A DNA stretch of 64,000 nt from assembly GCA_016800925.1 (NCBI GenBank), contig JABCPU010000257.1, positions 32,061 through 96,060 on the forward strand, read 5' to 3'. Numbering within the stretch: position 1 is the first letter of the stretch; every line of letters begins with the position of its first letter. Below the pieces are notes generated by a model. That model was not told the origin of the DNA and did no database searches. It saw only the letters and a program-made list of their open reading frames with translations. The DNA comes from Suillus spraguei. Lineage: Eukaryota; Basidiomycota; Agaricomycetes; Boletales; Suillaceae. Below are positions 48,184-59,224 of this stretch, in pieces. A program made the position numbers and the translations under genes.

Positions 48184-51054
48184 TATGGTTGTATGGATAG
48201 GTTACGGTTCGATTTGCCGATATGCCGCAACTTATTTTGAAGTCCGACCAATGTTTGTTCCGAACTTTATTCATGCTATGGTCCTGTCACATGAATCGCA
48301 AATCAGTTCTACGCCAGTCTGCGGCGATTCTGCGCGCAGTGCTCACAAAGGTAGATCCGCAGCTGCTGGCGAGCATTACTATTAATATCACAACATTAGT
48401 GACGATCTATCCTTCGGATTCCTTCCCTGAGCTCACTGAGCAGCCCTTACCCTCCAGGATATGCGACTCACTCGGGCTGCGCAGTGCTTCATTCCCGCTA
48501 TGACAGTAGTTGGTGTTGTGTTTCTCACTGCGTATGTTGATCTTAATCGTCGACTGTGCCTTTAGTTGTTATCAAGTCATTGGACCCTTCACTGATATTC
48601 CTACTGTTATTTATATTAACGATGCGTCGAGATTTCTCCGTGCTATCCTCTTTTCTGCATGACTGCATCGTGCTGCGTTTTGTTTTCAATCATAATGGGT
48701 CACCGTGGAGTTGACAATCTGGTCCTGCGCGCATTCCTACTATCGACAGTTGGTATAATTCTTAACAGACATTTCGACCGGTCTATCTAGCCTGAAGTAT
48801 ATTCCCACTGTCTTTTCTCCTTCTCCCGCATCCCATATGGCTTTGAGACAGCATGACAATCATGTATGGTCTCATTACGACGATCAATATTATCACGACG
48901 GCTTGCAAACTCTGTCCGTATTTGTACTTGTTGCCCCCGTTTGGTGCAGAAGAGAGCAGAGATTCTTACGAAGACTGCTGCTCTATGGAAAGCCAGACCA
49001 CCGTGCTCTACTTCCAAGGCTACCACTTCTCAGAACCTTCCTAGTAAGGTAAGTGCTTGCATTAGTTTCCGAACACCCTGTGCTAATGAGTCATGTAGAT
49101 TTATTCCCGCTACCATGAAGGAGCGGGTTATATCGTGTTTTATCACTGGGACATCATTCAAATCGATTGTCTCCCTGCGTCTGTTGCTCTTGTCCTTGAA
49201 TGGTATTCTTCTCTCGTTTTCTTCGATTGCTCGTTCGCTCAGCCATTTGGGCCCAAGTTCGCGTTTCGCTGAAATCCCCATGGCCTCAGTGATTTATTGC
49301 CGTGCTCTCACTACCGATGTCGAGTCCGAGGTCGCGTGAGGTCTCGATGTTATGTTTGGGATGAACTGCATTGCTGCGTGACCACCGTTTTGTGGGAAGA
49401 TGAGACTCCCGTATCCAATCCTCCATGTCTGGCCTTCAAGATGGTAACAGTGTTTCACTGTCCTCGTTTTCTAGTATCTGCTCATTTCCTTCTGTGTTTT
49501 ATCTTAGTCTTCGTCCCTCGTCGGGGCAATTCTATCGTCTCGTAAACGTTGAGACTCGAACTTCACTATCCATGTCATCTTTTCGGGCAGTGTCAATCAG
49601 GGGCCCCATATGTTTTCAACTTAGGATGAGTCGTCAAGTGGGAGTTAAATACTTTAGCCTGGCTACTGTGGTTACCACAACAGAATCGAAATATGTTTCT
49701 CTTGGACTACGCAGGTTCCAAACCTGCTGAACTACAGTTTTTTTCTATCAGAATGCACTTTGACATTCATTCATGGACGGTTTCTTCAGAAGTTCACCGT
49801 AACTGGTCTTAGTCGGGTGGTTGCCACAACAGAATCAAAATTTGTTTCTCCTGGACTGTGCAGGTTTGAAACCTGCCGACGACAAGGTTTTTTTCTATTG
49901 AAACACACCTTGACATTCACTCATGGATGGTTTCTTTAGAAGTTCATCGTAACTGGTCTTAGCCTGATGGTTACCACAACAGAATCAAAATCTGTTTCTC
50001 TTTCCTGTGTAGGTTCAAAACCTGCTGATGACAGCTTTTTTTATATCGGAACACTCCACTCATGGATGGTTACTTTGAAAGTTCACCGTAGCTGGTGTTA
50101 GCCTGGTGGTTGCCATGACAGAATCAAAATCTGTTTCTCTTGGACTGTGCAGGTTCGAAACCTGCCGACGACAAGGTTTTTTCTATCGGAACACGCCTTG
50201 ATATTCACCCGTGATAGTTTCTTTGGCAGTTCATTGTAACTAGTCTTAGCCTGATGGTTACCACAACAGAATCAAAATCTGTTTCTCTTCCCTGTGTAGG
50301 TACAAAACCTGCTGATGACAGCTTTTTTTTTATCCGAACACACCTCGACATCCACTCATGGATGGTTTCCTTAGAGGTCCATCTTACCTGGCCTTAGCCC
50401 CTGGGCAAATTGTTGATGCAACATTGATATTTGCTCCATGACGAGTCGTGCCTTCGGACACGTTCGAAACACTAATTATATTGTGCTCTGCGTAAACCCC
50501 CTCCTTTGAGTCCTCTCACTCCTTGATTGCAGTAGATCATGTAGCCGGTGAAGCTTCCTTAGCGTTACACTGCCTTGGATATCTATGAACTGACTCGCAA
50601 ACTTCAAACTCAGCCTCCGTTGGTTGTTTCCCTGAGCAGCTTCAAGGGGTCCGTACATTGATAGGTTCTCGGTCAAATCGCAAGGCCTGCGGGCTCTGAG
50701 CTTCACAATTCTTTGTCTGTGGGACAAGTGTATTGGTTAATAACGTGCTCACGCTGCTTCCCTTTGCCAACGTAACTGAACTGACAGCGAGATTGTATAC
50801 CGCGTGACCCGCGTCTAAGATACTTATGTCTTATGCACGAACCTTTGAAGCTGTGCCGAATTTCATCACTATGCAGCTCAAGACACGGCCCGGGAGCTCC
50901 GGGGTCGGGGATTGGCGTGAGTCTTGGTGACACAAAATTATATTCAACTTGAGGTCTACCAACAAATAGTTCAAGACTAGAACAAACATCGATCGGACTT
51001 CAAAATACGTCGCGGCAAATCGGCAAATCGAAACGTAACCTATCGTCCACCATA
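48184..51054 (+). mobile_element. Element W, right copy (2,871 bp)
   Basis: An inverted counterpart of 30,144-34,464 without the Harbinger insertion: module R (48,260-49,650), five tRNA-Leu-like units (49,650-50,400), module N (50,400-50,970), and terminal repeats of about 80 bp. Its 3' end (...ATCGTCCACCATA) is the better preserved; the 5' end has a small change (TATGGTTGTATGGATAGG). Relative to the left copy it lacks about 85 bp of module R (between 49,500 and 49,510). The flank at 51,055 begins ATATTC inside another tRNA-like unit. Confidence 0.75.
49650..50400 (+). repeat. Tandem tRNA-Leu(CAA)-like array, right copy
   Basis: Five units with starts near 49,655, 49,804, 49,954, 50,094 and 50,242 (spacing 140-150 bp). 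Each has an anticodon arm with loop ATCAAAA, a B box close to GGTTCGAAACC (exact in the unit at 50,094) and a run of 6-9 T after the tRNA-like part. The A box is degenerate and the acceptor halves do not pair. The pattern is that of a tRNA-derived SINE-like unit with RNA polymerase III signals, arranged head to tail. Confidence 0.78.
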
Positions 51055-51370
51055 ATATTCACTCATGGATGGTTTCTTTAGAAGTTCACCGTAACTGGTC
51101 TTAGCCAGGTGGTTGCCACAACAGAATCAAAATCTGTTTCTCTTGGTCTTTGCAGGCTCGAAACCTGCCAACGAGGTTTTGTTTTATCGGAACACACCTT
51201 GACATTCACTCGTGGATGGTTTCTTTAGAAATTCACCGTAACTGGTCTTAGCCAGGTGGTTGCCACAGCAGAATCAAAATCTGTTTCTCCTGGACTGTGC
51301 AGGTTCGAAACCTGCCGACAATGAGTTTTTTCTATCGGAACACACCTTGATATTCACTCGTGGATGGTTT
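51055..51370 (+). repeat. Two further tRNA-Leu-like units
   Basis: Continuation of the array outside W: the tail of one unit (ATATTCACTCATGG...), a full unit at about 51,105-51,250 and another ending near 51,370, where repeat X starts. B boxes read GGCTCGAAACC and GGTTCGAAACC. Arrays therefore existed both inside W and at its target. Confidence 0.75.
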
Positions 51371-52315
51371 TTTTTACATAACTACTCCAATGGTACCACG
51401 ATAGTATCAATCTATGAGTTCGACGGGGTAACGCTGGAAACTGTCAGAAGTTCAGAGCTTCCTTTGAAGAGCGTACCGGTGTCATCAGTGGTCTAGCACT
51501 TTTATTCGATTGTGCTCTCCTCGCTGGCGCATCTCGGAATCAAGGAGTCCCGCCAGCGGCTCCTTGCTTCATTTCCACGTCGGTTCACCACCTAGGGTGA
51601 CCCTAAGATCTGCCTTTGTGACATGCTGTCCGATGCCCAGGCCCTTGCCAGTATTTGACTCGCACAAGTGAAGCCTACCCCCGCATGTCTATCTATTCTT
51701 GCACTAACATTAATATTCTCTTACAGACCTGTGCCAGTGCACCTAAAAAAACTGATCTCCTCGATGTGTATTCACCACTCCATTAATTCCTTATTGCAAT
51801 CCGATGCAGCATGCCGTGCCGTGCGCTGAAATTTGCTCCCGCTCCACGCCGCCCTACAATATCCTCACAACAATGGACTTCCCTTCGCTACTTCCTCAAA
51901 CTCCTTCTCGCACGAACACAATTCGGAATGATCAACCCTGTGATCCCCTGAATGTAGGGCTCTTTTATTTATTTCCTTCACATCTGCCCCGTCTCCCAAC
52001 TACCCTCTCTCTCGGCGCAGGAAATGGCTAAGACGCATTCACCTATGAACATATGAATGCCCATGAGAATGCAAGTGTCCACTATCATCATCGCATTTTT
52101 AACTAGGTTTTTAGGCTCGACCGCCTGCCACCGTTTCCATCGACTTTAAAGCACGCCTACATCACCCACCAGCTTGGTGGTTCATAATATCAACAAGTAC
52201 ATACCTGACGATGACCAGGTAATGCGGCAGAGTGTGTCAGCTACACAACACAACTCATCTCGACGGATGTTAATAGAACAACGGCGAGGTGGGAAGAGAC
52301 ACGAAGTAAGTACAT
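51365..52315 (+). repeat. Repeat X, copy 3
   Basis: Reverse orientation relative to copies 1 and 2. Matches include GCGGCTCCTTGCTTCATTTC, TATCTATTCTTGCACT and CTCTCGGCGCAGGAAATGGC. It breaks off at about 52,315 after ACACGAAGTAAGTACAT. This is the right edge of the repeat island. Confidence 0.75.
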
Positions 52316-52319
52316 ATGG

Positions 52320-54210
52320 GTCTACGGGGGATTTGTGACTGAATGACGAAGGTGCTGTGTAGTACATAACAAGAAGCAAGAAGGATACATATCGGGAATG
52401 CGTGAATACTATGCAGGTCATGCGTTGCCGTATATCATTAATGAATGTCCCTCTCGCTCAGGGTAAAGAATTGTTACCTGAAGAAGACTACGTCCTTCAC
52501 CGAACCCCGATGCACAATCATTAACAGCTTGCCATCGGAGAGCACAGAAGGGGTGGTTATGCTGTTACTCTTTTACTTCTGAATTGGCTTCGTGAATGTC
52601 TCCTGATATTACTCTTTTACATTTCTGGGTGTTCGGAAACAACGCGCTTGTGATCATGATTAAGACCTGCCAGTGAATGCATGCCAAGATCGGGCTCGCC
52701 AGCCAGCTTTGATAACCTGGTACTTGTGACACTCAGGAAAAGATCTTTTTTCACATTGGAATGTTGTTTAGGGAAAAATCCTTGTTTATTGTCCAATAGG
52801 TCAGCTTCTAGGTTATATGTACAATAAAAGTACTTGGCACTTTTAGTATCATGTGTCTCAAATTTCCAACGTCTGTGACTTGACGGAGGGTGAATTGGAC
52901 AGAATCGGAGGTGTTACATTCAATGATTGTAATCTCCGAAACCGCTATCCAATGGCAGCTCATTGACCGCTATTCCGACGAGTTGAACAATGGCGTCATG
53001 TTTCAAGATGGCTGTAGGTGTCGGGTTTGCCGCCGTCGGAAGTGTGGTCAAAGTCGCGCTTAGTGGATATGAGTCACGAGATGTCACGTCCGGACACGAG
53101 TCGAGTACAGTGATTTAGTGGCCCTGCTCAGTTGTTGTCATACGGGGATAGAAGGAGCAGGAAGACCATGGATGGACAGTCAACGCGACGACAGCGAGAG
53201 AGACAAGAGTAGTGAAGCGCTGGGCTGGGCCGGGGGCGCATGCCTTGTAGTACGTGCACTATATCCAACTATCGAAACGCATTTCCCAAGTATAGGGTGA
53301 AAATAAGGATGGAGAAGTACTGAGACTCAGATTGATAGTGCGTCTATAGAGTAACTCCTGAATTCTGGAATGACCATTCGTCCGGCGGAAGTGACCTGGG
53401 CCAGCGCATCCAACTTTGGCATGGATTTCTTATCACGGATAATCCTGTCTGCAGAACGTTAGGCCAGTCCCTAAAAAAGAAAAAGCACGCAGCCACCCGG
53501 GTCACATCGAGGACATGAAGCTTTTATTAAAGTACAAGACGTTATATTACATACCCAAGTATCTGATCGGACATCGCGGTTCCAACTGCAACACTGTCTC
53601 GACGATTAACCTAACATTCTGCAAACGGAAAGAAGACGTACATTTTGATTTAATGGATTGGCGGGACAACCTCTGCGGAGAGCCATTAGCTCATATTTTG
53701 AACGGATGAGTTGAAGTGCTACACTCGATCTTCCTGGAAGCGATTTACCAGACACAAAAATAGAGGTATTTGTGTGGGGCCCAACGTTGACATGGACACG
53801 TGGGCCGCCGCCATGTTGCTGGTTCCATGTGAGCGCGCCAGAACGCCGGCGCATGCTTTACAATGACGCCATAAGACTAGCTAGTATCATTTTCACAACT
53901 TGAACTCGTTAGGAGGAGCAGTCGATGGATCATGCGATCCATCTATACATCTGCATTCAGTTCAGTCCACTGTGCGCGAGTGGGATAGCAGGAACTTTGT
54001 GGGGTTGGAACAACGTCGCGCAAATAGGAATTACGTCTCCATTTAGCGTCTGCCCAAGATCGTCGGACTGCAGAGGAACTTCAGAACAGTGACATTGTAT
54101 GAACATCGCACACGCTAACGCCGATTCTGGAGTGCTACAAGTGTTATCAAAGCTTACGTCTCTTTCAAACGCAACTTGTCCACCTTTCACTTCAAACCTA
54201 GGCTGCTAGC
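52320..54210. other. Gene-poor stretch before velvet
   Basis: No reading frame with a recognisable motif, no terminal repeats, and no matches to the repeats of the island that I can see. It probably contains the velvet promoter in its last few hundred bases. Confidence 0.4.
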
Positions 54211-54215
54211 ACATA

Positions 54216-55358
54216 ATGCACCAGCTAACTCGTCGAACAACTCTATCACACATCAATACACCCATCCATTTCAGTTCTGGTCAATTCCGGGGAAAATGTG
54301 TGCGTGCTGAGCTCGTCGAAATTCAAAAAGCGGACCTAGGGCGAAAGTGACAACGGTGCCTCCTTCATGCATTTCCATGCAGCTGACCGTGCATGCAGGT
54401 ATGCTCGTGTGGACAGACGCCCTCTGGATCCTCCACCAGTGGTCCAACTCAGGTTATACTACATACACAACGAGGGTACTGATAGCGAATCCGAACAAGA
54501 AGTTCAAGACTATGAGTAAGTTATTGCTACTCACGGTTCCTCCGATATTTATTTTCATTTTACAGCGACATACAAAATATTGGATTAATCTGCAATGTCG
54601 ACTTGTTTCCAGTGCCTACTCAGCCCGATAACTCATCGGAGCCTGGCACCCTCCCTCACCAACTTTCCCCAGTAGTGCAAACCGTTTGCCTCCCCCCTGG
54701 CGGCTACCCACCACCTCCAATCTCGTCTACCTCTCAATTGCCTCCATTTAGCAATTCGAGTAGGGTTCTCGTGTCAGATGCTAAGCTGCCCACCTTCAAC
54801 CCTATGTCCATCTCGACCCATTTCAAACTCCCGAAGACACAAAATGTACTACAGCACTATCAGGTGCCACCTTCGTTCAGCCAACTTGTATAGACTATGA
54901 AGGCAGGAGGCTCTTGTCTTTCCATTCGCTGTATGTCTTTCATCACTATCGAGAACTTGCTCTCACACGACCCATACAGGACTTGCGGTGAAAATCGAGG
55001 GCGACTTCTTTCTCCGCTACCGCATCTTCGATCTCTTTTCGCGCATGTCAGGCCTAGTGGATGTTCCCGTGCAAGCCGAGTGCTACGGCGGTTCATTTCA
55101 CATATATTCAACCAAAGAATTTCCTGGATTGCAACCTTCAACAGAGCTATCCAAGGTAACCAGGCACCATTTCAGAAGCTAATATTAATTGACAATTTGT
55201 CTCATTCCTAGCAACTTTCCAGATATGGTGTACGACTCAATACCCGCGAGACGGAACGCAAACGTAAGAAAAAGAGTTCTGGAAGTGGCGTCATTCCATC
55301 TCGAGCAAGCAAACGCAGGGTCGCAAGGATTCCGCAGGATGGGAGCGAGTGTGATTGA
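54216..55358 (+). CDS. Velvet-domain regulator, one apparent frame break
   Basis: Velvet proteins are fungal transcription regulators of development and secondary metabolism. About 297 residues in six exons: 54,216-54,346, 54,399-54,515, 54,566-54,863, 54,907-54,930, 54,980-55,155 and 55,212-55,358. The N-terminal half of the domain is RAELVEIQKADLGRKYARVD followed by RPLDPPPVVQLRLYYI. A proline/serine-rich insert of about 95 residues follows. The second half is AVKIEGDFFLRYRIFDLFS, then IYSTKEFPGLQPSTELSK and RYGVRLNTRETE, with a basic KRKRKK-type tail that may be a nuclear signal. Exon 4 is only 24 nt. After the 49-nt intron (54,931-54,979) the frame is one base short at 54,980-54,983 (GACTT where GACCTT fits); adding it makes the exon sum 894. 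Without splicing that intron the frame stays open, a less likely alternative. Confidence 0.8.
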
Positions 55359-55502
55359 GTTTACTGCGGTTACGGATTAAGACGATTGGGCTTAAGGACT
55401 CGCATATTCTTTTGGTTTTCTCTTGGAAATTTCATTGTATCTTACAGTTGCATATGTGCGCATACACGGATCGAGCGTATATATACTCTGACTTGGTTGG
55501 TT

Positions 55503-56232
55503 CTACTTGTGTGAGGTCCATACTGGCATGCGGCTCACTGCCCACACGAACGGAAGATCTGAGCCACCGCGAAGGCACACTGGTGAGCCGACAGTTAGAT
55601 GACATGGAGAAATTCGCTCACGCTTCGCATTAGCGTCGTCTTTCGACAGGCCATCGAACACTCCCTGTTCAAGTTCAGCTGGGCACCAATCATCGTTACC
55701 GTATTCTTTGGTAATCCATTCATCAGTCGCCATGCCGGGTTCAGCCGCTCTCGTATCCATTTCTTTAGCTGCCCATTCCTCGAACCCTTCTCCGGGCATC
55801 CAATTATCACACTCACACTCGCATGTAGTAGTGGTTTCGTAATCTTGTTCAGACACTTCAAGTTCAGAGCCCCTCTCGGTATCCCTGATAGGCATCGTCT
55901 TCGCCTTCGCTTTCCGTAGGGGGTTCTTTATTCCAGACATCATTTTAGCTCCGCTGGCACCTAAATCACCCTCGGATGCAGCTTTGGAAAGTAGCTTATC
56001 CCCCACTTTGTCAGGAATATCCTTCTCCAGTCGGGAAATCTGTAAATCCATATGAATTCGATGTTTTTGACCTATAAATATTTCTTACTTTCACTTTCAA
56101 CTCTGTTGGCTGCTCCTCGGCCGTACTGGCTGGGGTAGGAGCCGGGGTAGAACCTTCTGGACTGTCGGGGGAATACCCCACTTCGTACCAGCAGACTTTA
56201 CCTTGTATGGCGGCTGACCGGATGAAATACAT
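55503..56232 (-). CDS. Small acidic protein, unknown
   Basis: Two exons, 56,089-56,232 and 55,503-56,039, joined by a 49-nt intron with GTAAGA and TACAG ends; 226 residues. The N-terminal part is Pro/Thr-rich (GSTPAPTPASTAEEQPTELK). Then come a lysine-rich helix (PLRKAKAKT) and an acidic, tryptophan- and cysteine-containing region (TTTTCECECDNWMPGEGFEE, GNDDWCPAELEQG). No family was recognised. The start may lie further upstream in another exon, or the segment may be part of the BAH gene that ends 280 bp upstream on the same strand. Confidence 0.45.
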
Positions 56233-56512
56233 GTTATTATGGGATGAGGAGAGTAGATCTACTTGCCCTTGTGGTTGTATCCTTCGCAGTCGTGCTCTTG
56301 GGCATAGTGGTCATAGGTCAATGACAGAATATTTCAAACTCGGCGGAACTCCATTGCGTCATATACCCCTGAGAATCGCACTTTGGGTGGCTATGTAGTT
56401 GTAGTATTATGTGTACTGTGAATATGCTACATGGATAGTTGTCTGGATTAAGCAACATGTACAGAATGAAAAGGATGAGTAGGATATCAATGCCTCTGCA
56501 ATGTCCTTTGTA

Positions 56513-57879
56513 TCAAATAAGACTCTGGCACTGGGGGCACACAAACACGGGAGAGCTCTTCCTCTCCGAGATTCCTTTGACCTTGATCTTATTCTTCCAG
56601 TCAGTAGGTAAAGAAGAACCGTCAAGCAAGCTGCAGTAAATCAGTTGGCGAGCCGCCACCACCGCTCTCACATTCCCAACAACGCCCCCAGCTTGCACAC
56701 CTTTCACGATCTGCTGCTGAGCCATATTGATAAGCTCTGCCGGAAATTGCTCAAGGGGATCTGAGATTGAAGATTCAGGTCCCTTTCTCCTTTTACGACT
56801 TGGTCGTGAGTCGACCAAGTCTTCGATAGTCAGCTTTTCATCTGTATCGGGCCAACTTTCAAGAAACTTTCGGGCTCTGGCAGCTGCATTTAATCTCTTT
56901 GTCGGTCTTTGCAGACACTCTTGATGGTAGGCTGCGCGGCAAGCTGGACGTGGGCAGAAATGCATTACTGGGTCTCGATCGGGATTGTAAGATACACCGC
57001 AGCAACAAGCAGAACGCGTAATATTCGGCTGTCAAAGGATGAATATCATCACTTCCACTTCAAGTAGAGGTATACTCACAAGGATTTTCCGAGCGCGGTA
57101 TTCCAAGTCGAATCGACAGTAAAAAAAATCATTGTCGAACTCCTCTTGGTCGATGGCACGTTCATCGTATCTCATGACAGTTGCATGATCTACATAGGCA
57201 GAGTTCAAACTGATGCTGATGACGCGACATGAGATAGGAATTCACCACAGAAACATTCCGAAGACACATAATCATAGTAATCTGACTTGATCCGTTCATA
57301 TTGGCCGCAGCCATTGACATCGCTTTTGATACTTTAGGACATATCGTTCACAGATGTCAATTCTCCATGCACTTACAAGGACTTGATCACAGAGTTGACT
57401 TCCTGAGGCGACCAGAACCACTGCACGAGAGCCCACACCTGCATCATGGCTGAGTGAAGATGATACCAGTCAGGTCAGTGGCGAGACATACATCTTCTTC
57501 GTTTCTTGCCCTAATTTGTTTGATTTTACCAATCCAATACACAGTTGCCTCGTACAATTTGCCCGGAAGCACCCCATGCGGTAGAATGAACGCGCTGTTG
57601 GAGGTCAGCATTTGCTGCGTCTTAGTGTTACAAAGGTTAGACACGAACGTATTTTGAACGGAAAAATGGTATGCGGGGTCCCCTCCGTCTCATCAAAGAC
57701 TAAAATCCAAACAGTCACTACGTCAAGTTGGAAAAAAAAAACAGTGAAAATCTCGCACCTACAAACGAGGCAAATTCGTGCATCGACTTCCATTCGCTAT
57801 CGGTGGGTATACCGATTGTACACTTTGATTTGGAGGCCTTCTTATGAGTGAAAAGAGACTTCTTCTTACGCCGAGACAT
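56513..57879 (-). CDS. BAH-domain protein with PHD-like zinc finger
   Basis: A putative chromatin-associated protein. 356 residues in seven exons, frame intact: 57,759-57,879, 57,645-57,717, 57,492-57,594, 57,377-57,438, 57,246-57,331, 57,080-57,189 and 56,513-57,028. A basic start (MSRRKKKS) is followed by a BAH domain (AFILPHGVLPGKLYEATVYW, then KIKQIRARNEEDVWALVQWF, VMRYDERAIDQEEF, YCRFDLEYRAR). Next is a cysteine/histidine cluster CCCGVSYNPD...MHFCPRPACRAAYHQECL, as in a PHD finger, then a nuclear-signal-like RPSRKRRKG. It ends with a CPQCQSLI pair. An ATG at 57,921 is an alternative start. Confidence 0.82.
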
Positions 57880-58123
57880 GTTGGAAAGTGAAGATAGAGA
57901 CGAAAGTTTGAATTTCAGCACTCAACGCCTCTTGACGTTGTCCGAGTTCAATCTATAAAACGCGAAAAAACCTGAAGAAACGCGTCTGTGGCGTTGGCAA
58001 AGGAACATTGAAATACAGTTGATGATGTAATCATTCGGTTAATTAAATGTTCAAGTGCAACACCCTAAGCCCTGGCGCACTACATACAAGTGCACCGATT
58101 TTTGTTCTGAGACAGTGCCCACT

Positions 58124-59220
58124 ATGCTCTTTTATTTCACATCTTGTGTGATTAGGTATGTCTTCTCATATATTCAGAGAGCTACATATCGATGTGGTGT
58201 TTAGTTCCGTTGTCGTTTTCCTTTATCCTGGCTATGCCTCCTACAAGACCCTTTCCCAGAGACCAGCCTCTGAGGAGGATTTAGAGCGATGGCTCATGTA
58301 TTGGTCTGTACTTGGATGTATTGTTGGCGTCGAGTACGCTGCAGAGTGGCTCGTTTCATGGTCAGTCGGTTTACATCGATGGTATCAATGCTGAGGTTTT
58401 GATGCACCCCTTGCGCATGTCGATAGGGTACCATTCTACTACCTCGTGAAGACCATATTTCTTCTCTATCTAGCACTCCCGCAAACGTGCGGCTCATCCT
58501 ACCTCTACATCAACCACCTTGAACCATTCTTCCATAAACATGAATCCCAGATCGATGCAACGCTCGCATCTTTCAAAACTCGTATTTATTCCTTCATCCA
58601 ACAAAGGTTTCGCACTTTATGGGATGCGCTTGCTGCAACAATCGGTCAACAGCAACAGGCCCAGTTCACTCCTGCGGGCGGGGTGACAGACACCGGAGTA
58701 CCCCCAACATTGGCTGACCCTGCGTCTGGGCCTGCTCGACTTGCCATGGGGCTCTGGCACTCGTACGGCCCAGCGATCGTCGCTTCCGGGACAGCACTGC
58801 TGCGCCAAGGTGCTGCGGCAGCCGGAACGCCCTGCTGACCAAGGCTGGAATACTCCCGCAAACACCTTCACAAGGCATTCTGGTGCAGGTCATCAGGGGT
58901 CCTTGAAAGATCGTAAGCGCGAGCTTGAAGCTGAGCTTGCATTCATCAATTCGGCAGAGCGTCCTGCTGTCCTGACTCCTCCCGCTTCAGGCTCCGTCCA
59001 GCCACCCTCTCGTTCATCTTCGGACTATGAGTTGCGGGAGCGTGGGTCCAGCTTTGTTGGGCGATTTGAAGAAGTAGACGTCCCTAGCGATGCAGAGGGA
59101 TATGATGTTGATGGTGACTCTGGTCGGGAGAGTCGTGACAGGCCTGAAGTGAAGAAGGTTGGGAGCTGGTTTGGTGGCTGGGGTGGCGCGGCGCCAAGCA
59201 AGGGCGGAAAGTCAGATTAG
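58124..59220 (+). CDS. TB2/DP1/HVA22 family protein (Yop1-like)
   Basis: These membrane-curving proteins shape tubular endoplasmic reticulum. 300 residues in four exons: 58,124-58,155, 58,205-58,360, 58,427-58,809 and 58,889-59,220. The family core reads VVVFLYPGYASYKTLSQRPA, ERWLMYWSVLGCIVGVEYAA, then PFYYLVKTIFLLYLALPQT with SSYLYINHLEPFF. Two long hydrophobic hairpin segments are visible. The C-terminal half is a low-complexity tail containing KDRKRELEAELAFINSA (short coiled coil) and a Ser/Gly-rich end. The last intron was placed so that the tail frame joins (79 nt); an in-frame stop occurs if it is not spliced. Confidence 0.88.
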
Positions 59221-59224
59221 TGGA

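Noticed and set aside
31900..50300. Functional tRNA-Leu genes in the arrays
   Set aside because: The acceptor halves do not pair and the A box is degenerate in all units read, so I call them tRNA-like only.
30860..51370. CRISPR-like array from the regular ~148-bp repeats
   Set aside because: The whole unit is repeated without unique spacers, the genome is eukaryotic, and tRNA features explain the conserved parts.
28560..52315. A secondary-metabolite cluster around the oxygenase, velvet and Zn2Cys6 genes
   Set aside because: The genes are over 40 kb apart with housekeeping genes and repeats between, and no backbone synthase (PKS, NRPS, terpene) was found.
28560..52315. A Starship-type giant element
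   Set aside because: No tyrosine-recombinase captain gene was seen, and such elements are known from another fungal subphylum.
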